Shown piece by piece: positions 1 through 9,747 of a stretch of DNA of 64,000 bases. The translations under genes were made by a program, and so were the position numbers. Under the pieces are notes generated by a model. It made no database searches. It saw only the letters and a program-made list of their open reading frames with translations, and had not been told where the DNA came from. The DNA lies in the NCBI GenBank assembly GCA_002379985.1, contig DFVG01000013.1, positions 24,070-88,069 of the forward strand, in the 5' to 3' direction. Numbering within the stretch: the stretch's first letter is position 1; each line of letters opens with the position of its first letter. The stretch is from Flavobacteriaceae bacterium UBA4166 (lineage in GTDB: Bacteria; Bacteroidota; Bacteroidia; Flavobacteriales; Flavobacteriaceae).

Positions 1-369
1 GAAACCGAATATTACGTGGAATATCTCCAAGAGAATGCGCATCCCGACTTAGAATTTATTGCCTTAGCCTTTGAATATACACCCACAGAAGCGAAAGCAA
101 TGGAGGCCATACAGCGGTTGAAGGAACGAAAAAAAGTTCCGTATCCCATTCTTTTGGCGCAATACGGAAGTAGCGACAAACAAGCCGCGAACGAGAAGCT
201 GCCGATGCTAAATCACGTGTTATCGTATCCCACGACCATTTTCATTGATAGACAGGGAAAGGTTCGTAAGATTCACACTGGTTTCAATGGGAAGGCAACT
301 AGAGAGGTCTACACCGAATTTACAAATGATTTTGAGCAGTATGTAGCTTCTTTATTAGAAGAGCAATAG
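1..369 (+). CDS. TlpA/AhpC-like thioredoxin-fold protein, C-terminal part
   Basis: Partial gene: the reading frame is open from base 1, so the start and the CxxC redox site lie outside the window. What remains is the second half of a thioredoxin fold, with the cis-proline motif YPTTIFID followed by the RQGKVRKIHTGFNG strand-turn that is typical of TlpA/ResA-type periplasmic thiol-disulfide proteins and AhpC/TSA relatives. These proteins reduce or isomerise disulfides in the periplasm. A GTG at position 16 could be mistaken for the start but sits inside the fold. The gene converges with the lipoprotein gene, with one base between the stop codons. Whether this copy is redox active cannot be judged without the missing N-terminus. 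Confidence 0.8.
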   Translation, partial: ETEYYVEYLQENAHPDLEFIALAFEYTPTEAKAMEAIQRLKERKKVPYPILLAQYGSSDKQAANEKLPMLNHVLSYPTTIFIDRQGKVRKIHTGFNGKATREVYTEFTNDFEQYVASLLEEQ

Positions 370-370
370 A

Positions 371-2062
371 TTATAGACTGCAATTTCCGTCTCTAATATC
401 CTGTTCATCTGGATTGTAGGCGCAACCCGACACATCAAGTCTGGCGGTAGCACCAGAAACGATAAATAAGTTATTTAAACCGCAAAAATCTGAAAGTGCT
501 ATATTGTCCTCAAAATCAAGATCGATAGAGGAAGGTGCTGATGATAAGTTCGACAGTCCATCTACGTTAGTAATAAGGGGGAGGTTTTTGATACGAAAAT
601 TATTTCCATCAATTGTTGTTAATGAATTTAAACCATCAATATTTTCTAGCCTTGGCAGATTATCTAAAATAATTGCTTCAGTAATGTTGGAAATACCCTC
701 TAATCCATCGAGATTTTGAAGTTCGGGTAGCTCCCGGATACCAAGGTAATTTACTTGAGTTACTCCTTCCAATCCATTAATGCTTTGAATAGAAAGATTG
801 TAAACAATTGTAATTGAGTCCACACTACCTTGCACTGAAGACAAGCCGTTCAACGAAGTGAGATTGTGATTTTCCCAAATAGTAATCGCGTCCACTTCAA
901 GTGATCCTCCCGATACACTGAGTCCTTCTAAGGTTTCTAAGGAATCATTATATTCTATGACAAGGCCTGATACAGTAGCTAAACTATCGAGACCGTCAAG
1001 GCTCGTTAGCGAATCATTGCGAAGAATGTGTATCACATCTGCTTCTTGTAGGGCAATAAGCCCCCCCAAAGTAAGCAAATTCGGGTTGTTTTCAATCGTT
1101 AATTCCCTGCCGACAGTCGTCAAGTTTTCCAATCCATTTAAATTAGTAATGGAGGAATTGTTTCTAATTTCGACATCAAAATTTACAGTGCGCAACTCAG
1201 GAATCTCAATAGTTTCCAGCAGCGGGTTTCCAAGTACAAGAAGCCTTTCAACGATTTCCACATGCTGCAAGGCGGAAATATCCTCTAGGATATCATTTTC
1301 GATAATATAAAGTTGGCCTATCTGCGAAGAGGTCAAATTCTCAAGGTATTGTAGGTCCCGTAGTTTTGTGTTTTCGACTATCGTAAGACCTTGGGTAAGA
1401 GAGGCAATATTTTCTAGGCCCAGCAACGTGGTTAATCGTGTGGTTCTATGGATGGCTAGCGAAGTACCAACAGACTCTATCGTATTCAACGGTGATAAGT
1501 CCACGATGGGGTCTGTCGTTGCCCCTTCATGTGCAACGGTGAGGCTCCCACTAATATTGATGTAACGCTCACGACCAAAAGCATCAATTTCACTTTGTGT
1601 CAGTAAGACAATATCACCGGAAAATGTGCCACCTGTCCCGCGTGCACTTAATGTTTCTAATGTTATTTCATTAGAATACTCAATCTCAGATCCGGTCTTG
1701 CGATACGCTTTGACATAATAGGTGGTTTCGGCCTCCAACATTGAAATAACTAAATGTAAGTCGCCAATGGTTTCTGCAGAAACCAAGGTTTCATTCGCCG
1801 TGGTTGGATTGGGAGTGGTAGCATATACCAACCCTATTTCAGATATGGAAGTATTTATATTGGTCATAGAAAATCGCGCCGTAGAACCGGTAACAAATGC
1901 TGGATCCGCAATAGTGTAGCCATCATCCGGGTCAGGCGGATTTGTGGTGTCATCATCGGTGCTATCTTGTTGTGTAGTGCTATCTTGTGGCGCAGGATCG
2001 TCTTTGCTACAACCTAATGTAATGACACAAAAGGCAGCAACAAACAATAGATTTTTAAACAT
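371..2062 (-). CDS. surface lipoprotein with fibronectin-like and receptor L-domain (LRR-like) repeats
   Basis: 563 residues. The N-terminus is a lipoprotein signal ending in LGC at about residue 18, followed by SKDDPAPQ, an acidic stretch next to the acylated Cys like the lipoprotein export signal reported for Flavobacteriia, so exposure on the cell surface is likely. A linker rich in D, T and P leads to a fibronectin-like domain (about 50-135, ending YYVKAYRKTG..YSNEITLETL). Residues about 150-545 are irregular LRR-like units built on N..L.sLdGL..L and recurring I.N hydrophobic strands, matching the receptor L-domain family found in many Bacteroidota surface proteins. The C-terminus carries paired Cys. 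A role in binding or adhesion is inferred; the ligand is unknown. A weak promoter-like TATATTCG lies just upstream. Confidence 0.8.
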   Translation of the reverse strand: MFKNLLFVAAFCVITLGCSKDDPAPQDSTTQQDSTDDDTTNPPDPDDGYTIADPAFVTGSTARFSMTNINTSISEIGLVYATTPNPTTANETLVSAETIGDLHLVISMLEAETTYYVKAYRKTGSEIEYSNEITLETLSARGTGGTFSGDIVLLTQSEIDAFGRERYINISGSLTVAHEGATTDPIVDLSPLNTIESVGTSLAIHRTTRLTTLLGLENIASLTQGLTIVENTKLRDLQYLENLTSSQIGQLYIIENDILEDISALQHVEIVERLLVLGNPLLETIEIPELRTVNFDVEIRNNSSITNLNGLENLTTVGRELTIENNPNLLTLGGLIALQEADVIHILRNDSLTSLDGLDSLATVSGLVIEYNDSLETLEGLSVSGGSLEVDAITIWENHNLTSLNGLSSVQGSVDSITIVYNLSIQSINGLEGVTQVNYLGIRELPELQNLDGLEGISNITEAIILDNLPRLENIDGLNSLTTIDGNNFRIKNLPLITNVDGLSNLSSAPSSIDLDFEDNIALSDFCGLNNLFIVSGATARLDVSGCAYNPDEQDIRDGNCSL

Positions 2063-2101
2063 ACAAAAGGCTTTGGTGCGAATATAACTTTTTTTAGATA
2101 G

Positions 2102-4207
2102 TTAAGAAATATATTTCCATAACCCCTGATCTTTCCCAATTTCGCGAAGGGTAAGAAGTATATTTTGATGTTTTTCTTCGGAAAGTGTTGGATCCTGTTT
2201 TAGAAGTTGCTGCGCATAAGAACGTGCTAGTTTTAAAATGGGCCCATCTTTAGTAATATCCGCAATCTGAAGACTGAGCACCCCACTTTGCTGAGTCCCC
2301 ATCAAATTTCCGGGACCGCGTAGCTTTAGATCGGTTTCGGCGATCTCAAAACCATCTGAAGTACCTACCATGGTTTCCAAGCGCGTCTTTGCATCTGCCG
2401 AAAGTTTATGCCCCGTCATCAAGATACAATAGCTTTGTTCGGCGCCGCGCCCCACACGACCTCGTAGTTGGTGCAATTGTGAGAGTCCGAAACGCTCTGC
2501 ACTTTCAATTACCATCACCGAAGCATTTGGAACATTGACCCCTACTTCAATTACGGTGGTAGCGACCATAATGTTGGTTTCTCCCTTTACAAAACGCTCC
2601 ATTTCATAATCTTTGTCGGCCGACTTCATCTTGCCATGCACAATGGAAACCTGATAATCAGGCATTGGGAATTCACGTACAATACTTTCATACCCATCCA
2701 TCAGATCTTTGTAGTCCATGGTAGCACTTTCCTGAATCAGCGGATACACAATATACACCTGTCGCCCTTTTTGGATCTCTTCTTTCAAAAATCGAAAAAC
2801 CTTCAACCGATTTGCATCATATCGATGCACCGTCTTAATATCTTTTCTTCCCGGAGGCATTTCATCAATCGTACTAATATCCAAATCTCCATATAAACTC
2901 ATAGCCAATGTTCTGGGAATAGGAGTGGCCGTCATCACCAAAATATGCGGCGGACGATCATTTTTGCGCCATAATTTACTGCGCTGTGCAACCCCAAAGC
3001 GATGTTGTTCATCAATAATGGCCAATCCTAAATTATGAAACACCACAGGGTCTTCCAAAAGGGCGTGCGTTCCTACTAGCAGCTGTAAGGTGCCTTCTTC
3101 CAACATTGAAAACAGTTCTTTTCGTTCAGCGGTTTTTGTACTGCCGGTGAGTAGCGCAATTTCAATGTCCATCAGGGTACACCATTCTTGAAGTCCTTGA
3201 TAATGTTGTATGGCTAATATTTCTGTTGGTGCCATCAAACAGGCTTGAAATCCATTGTCAAGGGCAATGAGCATCGACATAAATGCGACGATGGTTTTTC
3301 CGCTTCCTACATCTCCCTGCAATAGGCGATTCATTTGTGCAGTGCTTCCCAAATCATTTCTAATCTCTTTGATCACTCGCTTTTGAGCCTGGGTTAGTTG
3401 GAACGGCAAGTGCGTTTCAAAAAAAGTATTGAAGTAATCGCCTACCTGAGAAAAAGGGTGTCCCTTAAATTTCGATTTGTGGTAGGCATTTTTCTGAATT
3501 AACTGAAGTTGGATATAAAATAACTCCTCAAATTTTAAACGATATTGAGCTTTGGCCAAAGCATCATTATGCTGCGGAAAATGAACATTCACCACCGCCT
3601 CTTTTTTAGCCATCAGGCGAAGTTCCTTCCTCATGTTTTCGGGAAGGGTTTCTCTAAAATTGAGCTGCGTTTCCGAAAGTAATTGTGCGATCAACGACCT
3701 CATCACTTTGTTGGTAATGCCGCTATTGGTTAATTTTTCGGTGGAAGGGTAGAGGGGTTGCAAGGCAGATCGCCTTTTGTTTTTGTGGTCTTTCCATAGC
3801 TCCATATCAGGATGCGGCATGGAAAAGAGTCCGTTGAACCAATTCACGCGTCCAAAGACTACGTAGGGTTCGTTGATCTTTAAATTCTCACGAATCCATT
3901 TATGACCACGGAACCAAACGAGTTCCATTTTCCCCGTGTCATCCATAAACGTAGCCACTAGTCGCTTTCCTCGTTTTTGTGCCACAGTTTTCAGGTGAAT
4001 GATTTTACCGATGACTTGTACATCGGCATTCGACTGCTGCAATTGTTTGATCTTGTGATAGGTCGTTCGGTCTAGATAGCGATTTGGAAAAAGATGAATG
4101 AGATCTTGAAAGGTATGAATTCCCAGTTCCTTCCGAAGCAGATCTCCGCGTTGCGGCCCAACACCTTTGAGGTATTCGATAGGGGTCTGAAGAAATCGCT
4201 GGCTCAT
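2102..4207 (-). CDS. recG: ATP-dependent DNA helicase RecG
   Basis: 701 residues, the usual RecG length. RecG unwinds and remodels branched DNA, driving reversal of stalled replication forks and branch migration in recombinational repair. The N-terminal wedge/OB region is present (YLKGVGPQRGDLLRKELGI, then an OB-like segment around 60-150), followed by a superfamily 2 helicase core with Walker A GDVGSGKT near residue 300, the DEQH box near 398, motif III TATPIPRT, and the HQLRGRVGRG motif near 600. The C-terminal RecG-specific segment LRGPGNLMGTQQSG is intact. It is divergent from the M1 peptidase gene, with 46 bp between start codons. Nothing appears truncated. Confidence 0.97.
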   Translation of the reverse strand: MSQRFLQTPIEYLKGVGPQRGDLLRKELGIHTFQDLIHLFPNRYLDRTTYHKIKQLQQSNADVQVIGKIIHLKTVAQKRGKRLVATFMDDTGKMELVWFRGHKWIRENLKINEPYVVFGRVNWFNGLFSMPHPDMELWKDHKNKRRSALQPLYPSTEKLTNSGITNKVMRSLIAQLLSETQLNFRETLPENMRKELRLMAKKEAVVNVHFPQHNDALAKAQYRLKFEELFYIQLQLIQKNAYHKSKFKGHPFSQVGDYFNTFFETHLPFQLTQAQKRVIKEIRNDLGSTAQMNRLLQGDVGSGKTIVAFMSMLIALDNGFQACLMAPTEILAIQHYQGLQEWCTLMDIEIALLTGSTKTAERKELFSMLEEGTLQLLVGTHALLEDPVVFHNLGLAIIDEQHRFGVAQRSKLWRKNDRPPHILVMTATPIPRTLAMSLYGDLDISTIDEMPPGRKDIKTVHRYDANRLKVFRFLKEEIQKGRQVYIVYPLIQESATMDYKDLMDGYESIVREFPMPDYQVSIVHGKMKSADKDYEMERFVKGETNIMVATTVIEVGVNVPNASVMVIESAERFGLSQLHQLRGRVGRGAEQSYCILMTGHKLSADAKTRLETMVGTSDGFEIAETDLKLRGPGNLMGTQQSGVLSLQIADITKDGPILKLARSYAQQLLKQDPTLSEEKHQNILLTLREIGKDQGLWKYIS

Positions 4208-4253
4208 AGAACGAATTTACTTATTTTGGCAGAACATTTGTTGTAGTCACCCT

Positions 4254-6305
4254 ATGAAATACCTTCTTCTTTCCCTGATTTTATGTATTACGAGTACTTC
4301 TTGGTCGCAACTAGGAACGATGGATGTACTTTCCATCAAGGCAACTGTCGCCCCGGATGCCTCGACTGAAACCGTTTCAGGTGCGCTGGAGGTTCAATTT
4401 AAAATGTTGAAAGATGCTTCGGAAGTACACGTAGACGCCATTGCAATGCAGCTTTTGGAAGATCGCTCTGAAACGATAGCGATCACCGCTGAGGAAAAGA
4501 CCATCACCTTCCGAAGTAATTTTAAAAAAGATGCTACCTATACCGCCTCTTTTTCCTATCGTGCTACCCCCAAACAAACGCTCTATTTTGTCGGAGATCA
4601 AATTTGGACACAAGGTCAAGGAAAATATACATCGCACTGGCTGCCCAGTGTGGATGAGATGAATGATAAGATCGAATTCGACCTGACGATACTCACTTCC
4701 AAAGGCAAGAAAGTTATGGCCAATGGCAAGCTGATCGGCACATCTCGAGAAGGACAACAGGTGGCATGGAGCTATGATATGGAAGCGCCTATGGCAAGTT
4801 ATTTGGTGGCCTTTGTAATTGGTGATTTTGAAACGCAGACCCTTACTTCTGATAAAGGAGTTCCTATAGAACTGTACTATCGTCCACCCGATTCAAGCAA
4901 AGCAGCAGCAACGTATCGTCACACCAAAGAAATATTTGATTTTTTTGAAACAAAGATCGGAGTCGCCTATCCTTGGCAGAATTACAAGCAGGCGCCTGTT
5001 CGAGATTTTTTGTATGCCGGTATGGAAAACACCACGGCTACTGTTTTTTCGGAAGCGTTTGTGGTAGATGAAATTGGCTTTACCGATAGAAATTACGTCA
5101 ACGTCAATGCGCACGAATTGGCACATCAATGGTTTGGAAACCTAGTGACAGAAACTTCCGGCACCCACCATTGGCTTCAGGAAGGGTTTGCTACCTATTA
5201 CGCGCTTTTGGCAGAGAAAGAAATTTTTGGAGAAGATTATTACTATTGGAAGCTGTACAATTCTGCAGAACAGTTACAAGAATTAAGCGATCAGGGGAAA
5301 GGACAACGGCTCCTTGACCCGGGTGCGTCTTCACTTATTTTTTATGAAAAAGGTGCTTGGGCGTTACACATGCTGGAAGAACTTATAGGGACTCCGGCAT
5401 TCGATCGTGCCGTACAATCGTATCTAACCAAACATGCCTACGGAAATGTAGAAACATCTGATTTTTTAGAAGCAGTGCGCGCACAAACTTCGTTAGATAT
5501 TTCAAACTGGGAGAAAGATTGGTTGCAGCAAACGGCTTTCAAAGCAGAACAGGCCTACCAATCCCTTATGAAATCAAATTTTATGGAGTCGTATTTCGAG
5601 ATCGCCGCGCTGCGTGCCGTTCCTTGGGAAGAAAAAAAGGCATTATTGGAAGGAGCACTTATCTTTCCGAACGACTTTATTGGACAAGAGGCGATTTATC
5701 AGTTGGCTTCGGAACCTATCGAAAAAACACTTCCGCTTTATAAGAAAGGATTTGCATCCAATAATGTTTTTGTCCGACAAGCCATTGCGAGTTCTTTGGA
5801 AACCATTCCGGCTGAATTGCAGGAAGCTTATGAAAGCTTGCTGAACGATGAGAGCTATGTGACGCAAGAAATTGCCCTGTACCAACTATGGGCACAATTT
5901 CCTCAAAAGCGTATCGACTATTTGGAAGCTATGAAGGGAGTGGAAGGGTTCCAAGACAAGAATATCCGGCAGCTTTGGTTAGCCCTCGCCCTTGCGACCC
6001 CAGAATACCAAGCGGAAAAGACGGAAGCTTACAAAGAGGAGTTACGTAATTATGCTTCAAAAACCCACAGTTTTGAGATCAGGCAAAAGGCCTTTCAATA
6101 CATCAATGAATTGCAGTTATACAATGAAGCGGTGATTGAAAGTATTGTGAATGCATGTACGCATCCCAATTGGCGTTTTCGCTCGGAAGCACGAAATCTA
6201 TTGGAAGAATTGTTGAAAAGTCCGGGGCTCAAAGATGCCTTACGTCAATCGTTACCAAAGTTTCCGAAAAAAGAACAAGACTATTTGCAACGCGTTCTAA
6301 AATAG
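4254..6305 (+). CDS. M1 family zinc aminopeptidase, exported
   Basis: 683 residues with an N-terminal signal peptide (ending near TSTSWSQ), so probably periplasmic or secreted. M1 enzymes remove N-terminal residues from peptides. The substrate-anchoring GAMEN motif appears as AGMEN near residue 255, and the zinc site HELAHQWFG near 287 with the third ligand in LQEGFATYYA about 20 residues on: a complete HExxH-x18-E arrangement. The region after 450 is a helical HEAT-like C-terminal domain. The last 9 bases overlap the end of the convergent gene at 6297. A role in using peptides as nutrients, alongside the two M20 hydrolases and the M36 protease in this window, is inferred. Confidence 0.93.
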   Translation: MKYLLLSLILCITSTSWSQLGTMDVLSIKATVAPDASTETVSGALEVQFKMLKDASEVHVDAIAMQLLEDRSETIAITAEEKTITFRSNFKKDATYTASFSYRATPKQTLYFVGDQIWTQGQGKYTSHWLPSVDEMNDKIEFDLTILTSKGKKVMANGKLIGTSREGQQVAWSYDMEAPMASYLVAFVIGDFETQTLTSDKGVPIELYYRPPDSSKAAATYRHTKEIFDFFETKIGVAYPWQNYKQAPVRDFLYAGMENTTATVFSEAFVVDEIGFTDRNYVNVNAHELAHQWFGNLVTETSGTHHWLQEGFATYYALLAEKEIFGEDYYYWKLYNSAEQLQELSDQGKGQRLLDPGASSLIFYEKGAWALHMLEELIGTPAFDRAVQSYLTKHAYGNVETSDFLEAVRAQTSLDISNWEKDWLQQTAFKAEQAYQSLMKSNFMESYFEIAALRAVPWEEKKALLEGALIFPNDFIGQEAIYQLASEPIEKTLPLYKKGFASNNVFVRQAIASSLETIPAELQEAYESLLNDESYVTQEIALYQLWAQFPQKRIDYLEAMKGVEGFQDKNIRQLWLALALATPEYQAEKTEAYKEELRNYASKTHSFEIRQKAFQYINELQLYNEAVIESIVNACTHPNWRFRSEARNLLEELLKSPGLKDALRQSLPKFPKKEQDYLQRVLK

Positions 6306-6821
6306 TTCGGCGACTTCTTTTTTGATATACGCTAAGGCTTTTTGGGAGGGCGTTACTTCTTCCATAAAATTCCGAAGCAAATATTCCCTCAGCGCATCAG
6401 CATTATTATCTTTTTCGTGCATAGAACCCTGTCTGATGATATGAATGGTAGCATTCTTGGCGGCGTTGATGAGGTTCCAACATTCGGGCGTCACATAGAT
6501 CTGTTGGGTTACATTGTGATCAAATTCTTGTTCGATATTTTGAATGAGCAGGGCTTCGTATTCATCGACGGCTTCAGAATAGGGTTTTACGCGAACCAAC
6601 AATTTGTTGGGATCGATGCGTTCGAGCAGTAAGGTAAGTCGCTCGTACGCTTGCAAGCGTGTGGGTAAAATCTTGTTTTGCGCTTCTTTCTGAATAAGAT
6701 AACGTCTTCGCCCCTCTTCGTTAGCCGTATGTCCTTTAAAAAAATAATAGGCAATGATTCCTACTACAACAGCAGGCAAGAGGTAAGCAACATAACTGAG
6801 GATTTGGGTAAGTTCTTCCAT
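6297..6821 (-). CDS. small membrane-anchored protein of unknown function (DUF7935-like)
   Basis: 174 residues. One transmembrane helix at about 9-28 (LSYVAYLLPAVVVGIIAYYFF), then a charged cytoplasmic region with RLQAYERLTLLLERIDP and LRVKP-like segments. This pattern is common in Flavobacteriaceae as an uncharacterised family. It lies 28 bp downstream of the flavoprotein gene on the same strand and could be the last gene of that run. It overlaps the end of the M1 peptidase gene by 9 bases on the opposite strand. I recognise the family only loosely and assign no function. Confidence 0.7.
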   Translation of the reverse strand: MEELTQILSYVAYLLPAVVVGIIAYYFFKGHTANEEGRRRYLIQKEAQNKILPTRLQAYERLTLLLERIDPNKLLVRVKPYSEAVDEYEALLIQNIEQEFDHNVTQQIYVTPECWNLINAAKNATIHIIRQGSMHEKDNNADALREYLLRNFMEEVTPSQKALAYIKKEVAELF

Positions 6822-6849
6822 AGTGTATTTTAACGAGATTCTGATTGGG

Positions 6850-8466
6850 TTAGTATCGTACTTTATCGTTCTTCTTGAGATCTTTTACTTCTTTCTTAGC
6901 GTCTTTTTTGTTGTAATGTCCTCCTAAGTGTGGGCATTTTTGCAAAGCTTTCATAGATTCAAAGGGAACGGTTGTTTTTAAGTAGGAGAAGGATTGTGCA
7001 AGGGTCTTTACCAAGTTTCGGTCCCCAAGGCTCAATTCGGCATCATCCATCGTCATCTGGCATGGATGCTCATACCCACAGGCATGGGTCATTTCTAATA
7101 ATTCTTTTCGGAAATTCTTAAAATAGAAATGAGCTCGAACCGACTTGTCCTGAATATTAATACCACGTTGCAACCATTTATTTTGAGTAGCAACGCCGCT
7201 GGGGCAGGTGTTATTGTGGCATAATTGCGCCTGAATACATCCGATTGAAAGCATGGCTTCTCGGGCCACATTGATCACGTCTACTCCCATAGAAAAGGCC
7301 ATGGCAGCTTTCGCCGGAAATCCAAGTTTTCCACTTCCCACGAACACCACACGATCACAGATGTTATGATGCTTAAAGATTTTATACACCTCTGCAAAAC
7401 CAAAGATCCAAGGAAGCGCTACATGATCGGCGAAGCTAGGAGGGGCTGCTCCGGTACCGCCTTCGCCACCATCGATCGAGATAAAATCAGGGCCGCGACC
7501 TGTTTCTGCCATACGTTTTGCTAGTTTTTTCCAGTCGTCTAATTTTCCAACAGCACTTTTAATGCCTACGGGAAGTCCGGTAGCTTCTGCAATGGCTTCC
7601 ACAAAATCGATCAACCCTTCAATTCCTTCAAATGCAGAGTGTGTAGGCGGGGAGAGGACATCCTTCCCCAGTGGGACGTGTCTTATGGCTGCAATCTCAG
7701 GCGTAATTTTTGAGGCCGGGAGTACGCCGCCTTTACCGGGCTTTGCTCCTTGCGAGAGCTTTACCTCAATGGCACGGATCTGCGGATTCTTTTCTACTAA
7801 CGCAATCATTCTTTCCATCGAAAAATTTCCGTTCTCGTCGCGCACGCCAAAATATCCAGTTCCGAAGTGAAAGACCACATCACTTCCGGTTTGATGGTAG
7901 GGGGAAAGTCCGCCTTCTCCCGTATTGTGGTAGGCGTGTGCTTTTTCGCACCCGCGATTCAATGATTCTATGGCCCGTGCCGATAAGGATCCGAAGCTCA
8001 TGGCCGACACATTGATCACCGATGCAGGACGGTAGGGTTTTCTTCTGTTTCGGAAGGCGCCCATCACTTTCGCACAGGGAAGAAAATAAGGGTCTTTGTA
8101 ATTGGGGTGCTTCTCATCTAATTTGAAGGGAAGCATGGCATTATTGATGAAGATATAATTGGGTTCATAGATGTCTCTATCGGTTCCGAAACCTTCGTAG
8201 TTGTTTTCATTTTTAGCGGAAGCATAGATCCAGCCACGTTCAATACGGTTAAAAGGAAGTTCTTCTCGGTTATTGGCTACAATATATTGCCGTAATTCTG
8301 GCCCAATACTCTCCAACATATAACGAATATGACCCACCACCGGAAAATTATGCAGGATGGTGTGTTTTCTGCTGAAAAAAATATCCTTGATGGCAATGAC
8401 AGCTAGAATGATGAGCACCCAAGCCCACCATGGAATGGATCTTACTACATTGAAGAACGCTTCCAT
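6850..8466 (-). CDS. membrane-anchored FMN-binding glutamate synthase-like protein
   Basis: 538 residues. A single N-terminal helix (about 12-30, WWAWVLIILAVIAIKDIFF) precedes a domain like the alpha2/FMN domain of glutamate synthase: AMSFGSLSARAIESLNRG near 150, GGEGGTGAAPPSF near 340, VGSGKLGFPAKAAMAF near 390, and the Cys-rich CIQAQLCHNNTCPSGVATQN near 420, which in the parent enzyme holds the 3Fe-4S cluster. There is no glutaminase domain, so it cannot be a complete glutamate synthase. Stand-alone proteins of this family are widespread and their reaction is unsettled. The stop of the upstream M20 gene overlaps this start as TAATG, so translation is probably coupled. Confidence 0.9.
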   Translation of the reverse strand: MEAFFNVVRSIPWWAWVLIILAVIAIKDIFFSRKHTILHNFPVVGHIRYMLESIGPELRQYIVANNREELPFNRIERGWIYASAKNENNYEGFGTDRDIYEPNYIFINNAMLPFKLDEKHPNYKDPYFLPCAKVMGAFRNRRKPYRPASVINVSAMSFGSLSARAIESLNRGCEKAHAYHNTGEGGLSPYHQTGSDVVFHFGTGYFGVRDENGNFSMERMIALVEKNPQIRAIEVKLSQGAKPGKGGVLPASKITPEIAAIRHVPLGKDVLSPPTHSAFEGIEGLIDFVEAIAEATGLPVGIKSAVGKLDDWKKLAKRMAETGRGPDFISIDGGEGGTGAAPPSFADHVALPWIFGFAEVYKIFKHHNICDRVVFVGSGKLGFPAKAAMAFSMGVDVINVAREAMLSIGCIQAQLCHNNTCPSGVATQNKWLQRGINIQDKSVRAHFYFKNFRKELLEMTHACGYEHPCQMTMDDAELSLGDRNLVKTLAQSFSYLKTTVPFESMKALQKCPHLGGHYNKKDAKKEVKDLKKNDKVRY

Positions 8467-9746
8467 TAAGGCGTATTTAAATAATCCATGCTCAATTGAA
8501 CAAATGCTTTCACTCCTAGAAGCATTCCTGCTTCATCAATGCGAAAATCGGGAGTATGATGGGGTGCTGGATTGTTATCTCCGGGGGCTTTTCCGCCCAA
8601 AAAGAAATACAACCCTGGAATTTCTTCAGCAAAGAATGAAAAATCTTCGGCACCTGTAATGGCTTTGATTTCGATCACCTTGTCTTCACCGGCAGCTTTC
8701 TTGAGCGAAGGAAGCATCTTTGAAGTAAGTTCTGGATCGTTATACGTTATTGGGTATCCTTTTTCAATGTCTATAGTTGCTTCTGCACGATATACTTTGG
8801 CTATGGCAGGAACCATTTCTTCCATCCGGCGGTTGATCATCTTTTGCATATCACGATCTAGCGTACGTAAGGTTCCAATAATTTGCGCTTCTTCCGGAAT
8901 GATATTGCTTCGTACGCCACTTGAGAATTTCCCAATAGAAAGTACCGCGGCTTCTTGAGTTAAAGGCGATTCACGAGAGATGATCGTTTGCAAACCGTCA
9001 ACAATCTTAACGCCAGCCATAATTGGGTCAACACCACCCCAAGGCATCGAACCATGCGTTTGTTTTCCTTTGATATTGATCTCAAAACTTTGCGATGCTG
9101 CCATAATACCGCCTGGTTTGTAGGCGATGGTTCCTATCGGTTGTTGTGCCCCGATATGGAGACCGAATATCGCATCCACATCTGGATTTTTTAAGACGTT
9201 TTCTTTTACCATAAGCTCGGCACCCCCTTCTTCTCCAGGAGGCGCTCCTTCTTCTGCAGGTTGAAAAATAAATTTGATCGTTCCGGCAAAGTCATTGTTC
9301 TTAGAAAGCACTTCTGCAACGCCCATCAAGATAGCGATATGGGTGTCGTGCCCACAGGCATGCATCACTCCGGTTTCAACGCCGCGAAAGGTGGTTTTTA
9401 CTTCACTTTTAAAGGGAAGGTCTACCCGCTCGGTTACGGGAAGTGCATCGATATCGGCGCGAAGTGCTAATACTTTTCCGGGGCGATTCCCTTTTAAGAT
9501 GCCAACCACGCCAGTTTTCGCGACTTCGGTTTGTACTTCCATTCCTAAAGAAGTAAGATGCTCTGCAATCTTTTTTGCGGTATTGAACTCTCTGTTGGAA
9601 AGCTCGGGATTCTCATGAAAATAGCGTCGCCATTCAATTACTTTGTCTTCAATATTGGCAATGTCCTGCGACAGTTGTGCCTGAGCAAGAAAGGGTAGTA
9701 GGAAGAAAATTAGTAAACTGTGGTAAAGGTGGTAGGGTCGTTTCAT
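8466..9746 (-). CDS. M20 family amidohydrolase/carboxypeptidase, exported (copy 1)
   Basis: 426 residues from the ATG at 9746. That start leaves one base after the upstream stop and begins directly at a signal peptide (MKRPYHLYHSLLIFFLLPFLAQA); the ATG at 9758 would overlap the upstream gene. M20D hydrolases cleave amide or acyl bonds of amino-acid conjugates such as N-acyl amino acids or short peptides. Metal-site motifs are present: HACGHDTHIAILMG near 110, FQPAEEGAPPG near 145, and a C-terminal HHTPDF. The protein is closely similar to the preceding gene product, so the two arose by tandem duplication. The stop codon is shared with the start of the downstream flavoprotein gene. Confidence 0.93.
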   Translation of the reverse strand: MKRPYHLYHSLLIFFLLPFLAQAQLSQDIANIEDKVIEWRRYFHENPELSNREFNTAKKIAEHLTSLGMEVQTEVAKTGVVGILKGNRPGKVLALRADIDALPVTERVDLPFKSEVKTTFRGVETGVMHACGHDTHIAILMGVAEVLSKNNDFAGTIKFIFQPAEEGAPPGEEGGAELMVKENVLKNPDVDAIFGLHIGAQQPIGTIAYKPGGIMAASQSFEINIKGKQTHGSMPWGGVDPIMAGVKIVDGLQTIISRESPLTQEAAVLSIGKFSSGVRSNIIPEEAQIIGTLRTLDRDMQKMINRRMEEMVPAIAKVYRAEATIDIEKGYPITYNDPELTSKMLPSLKKAAGEDKVIEIKAITGAEDFSFFAEEIPGLYFFLGGKAPGDNNPAPHHTPDFRIDEAGMLLGVKAFVQLSMDYLNTP

Positions 9747-9747
9747 A

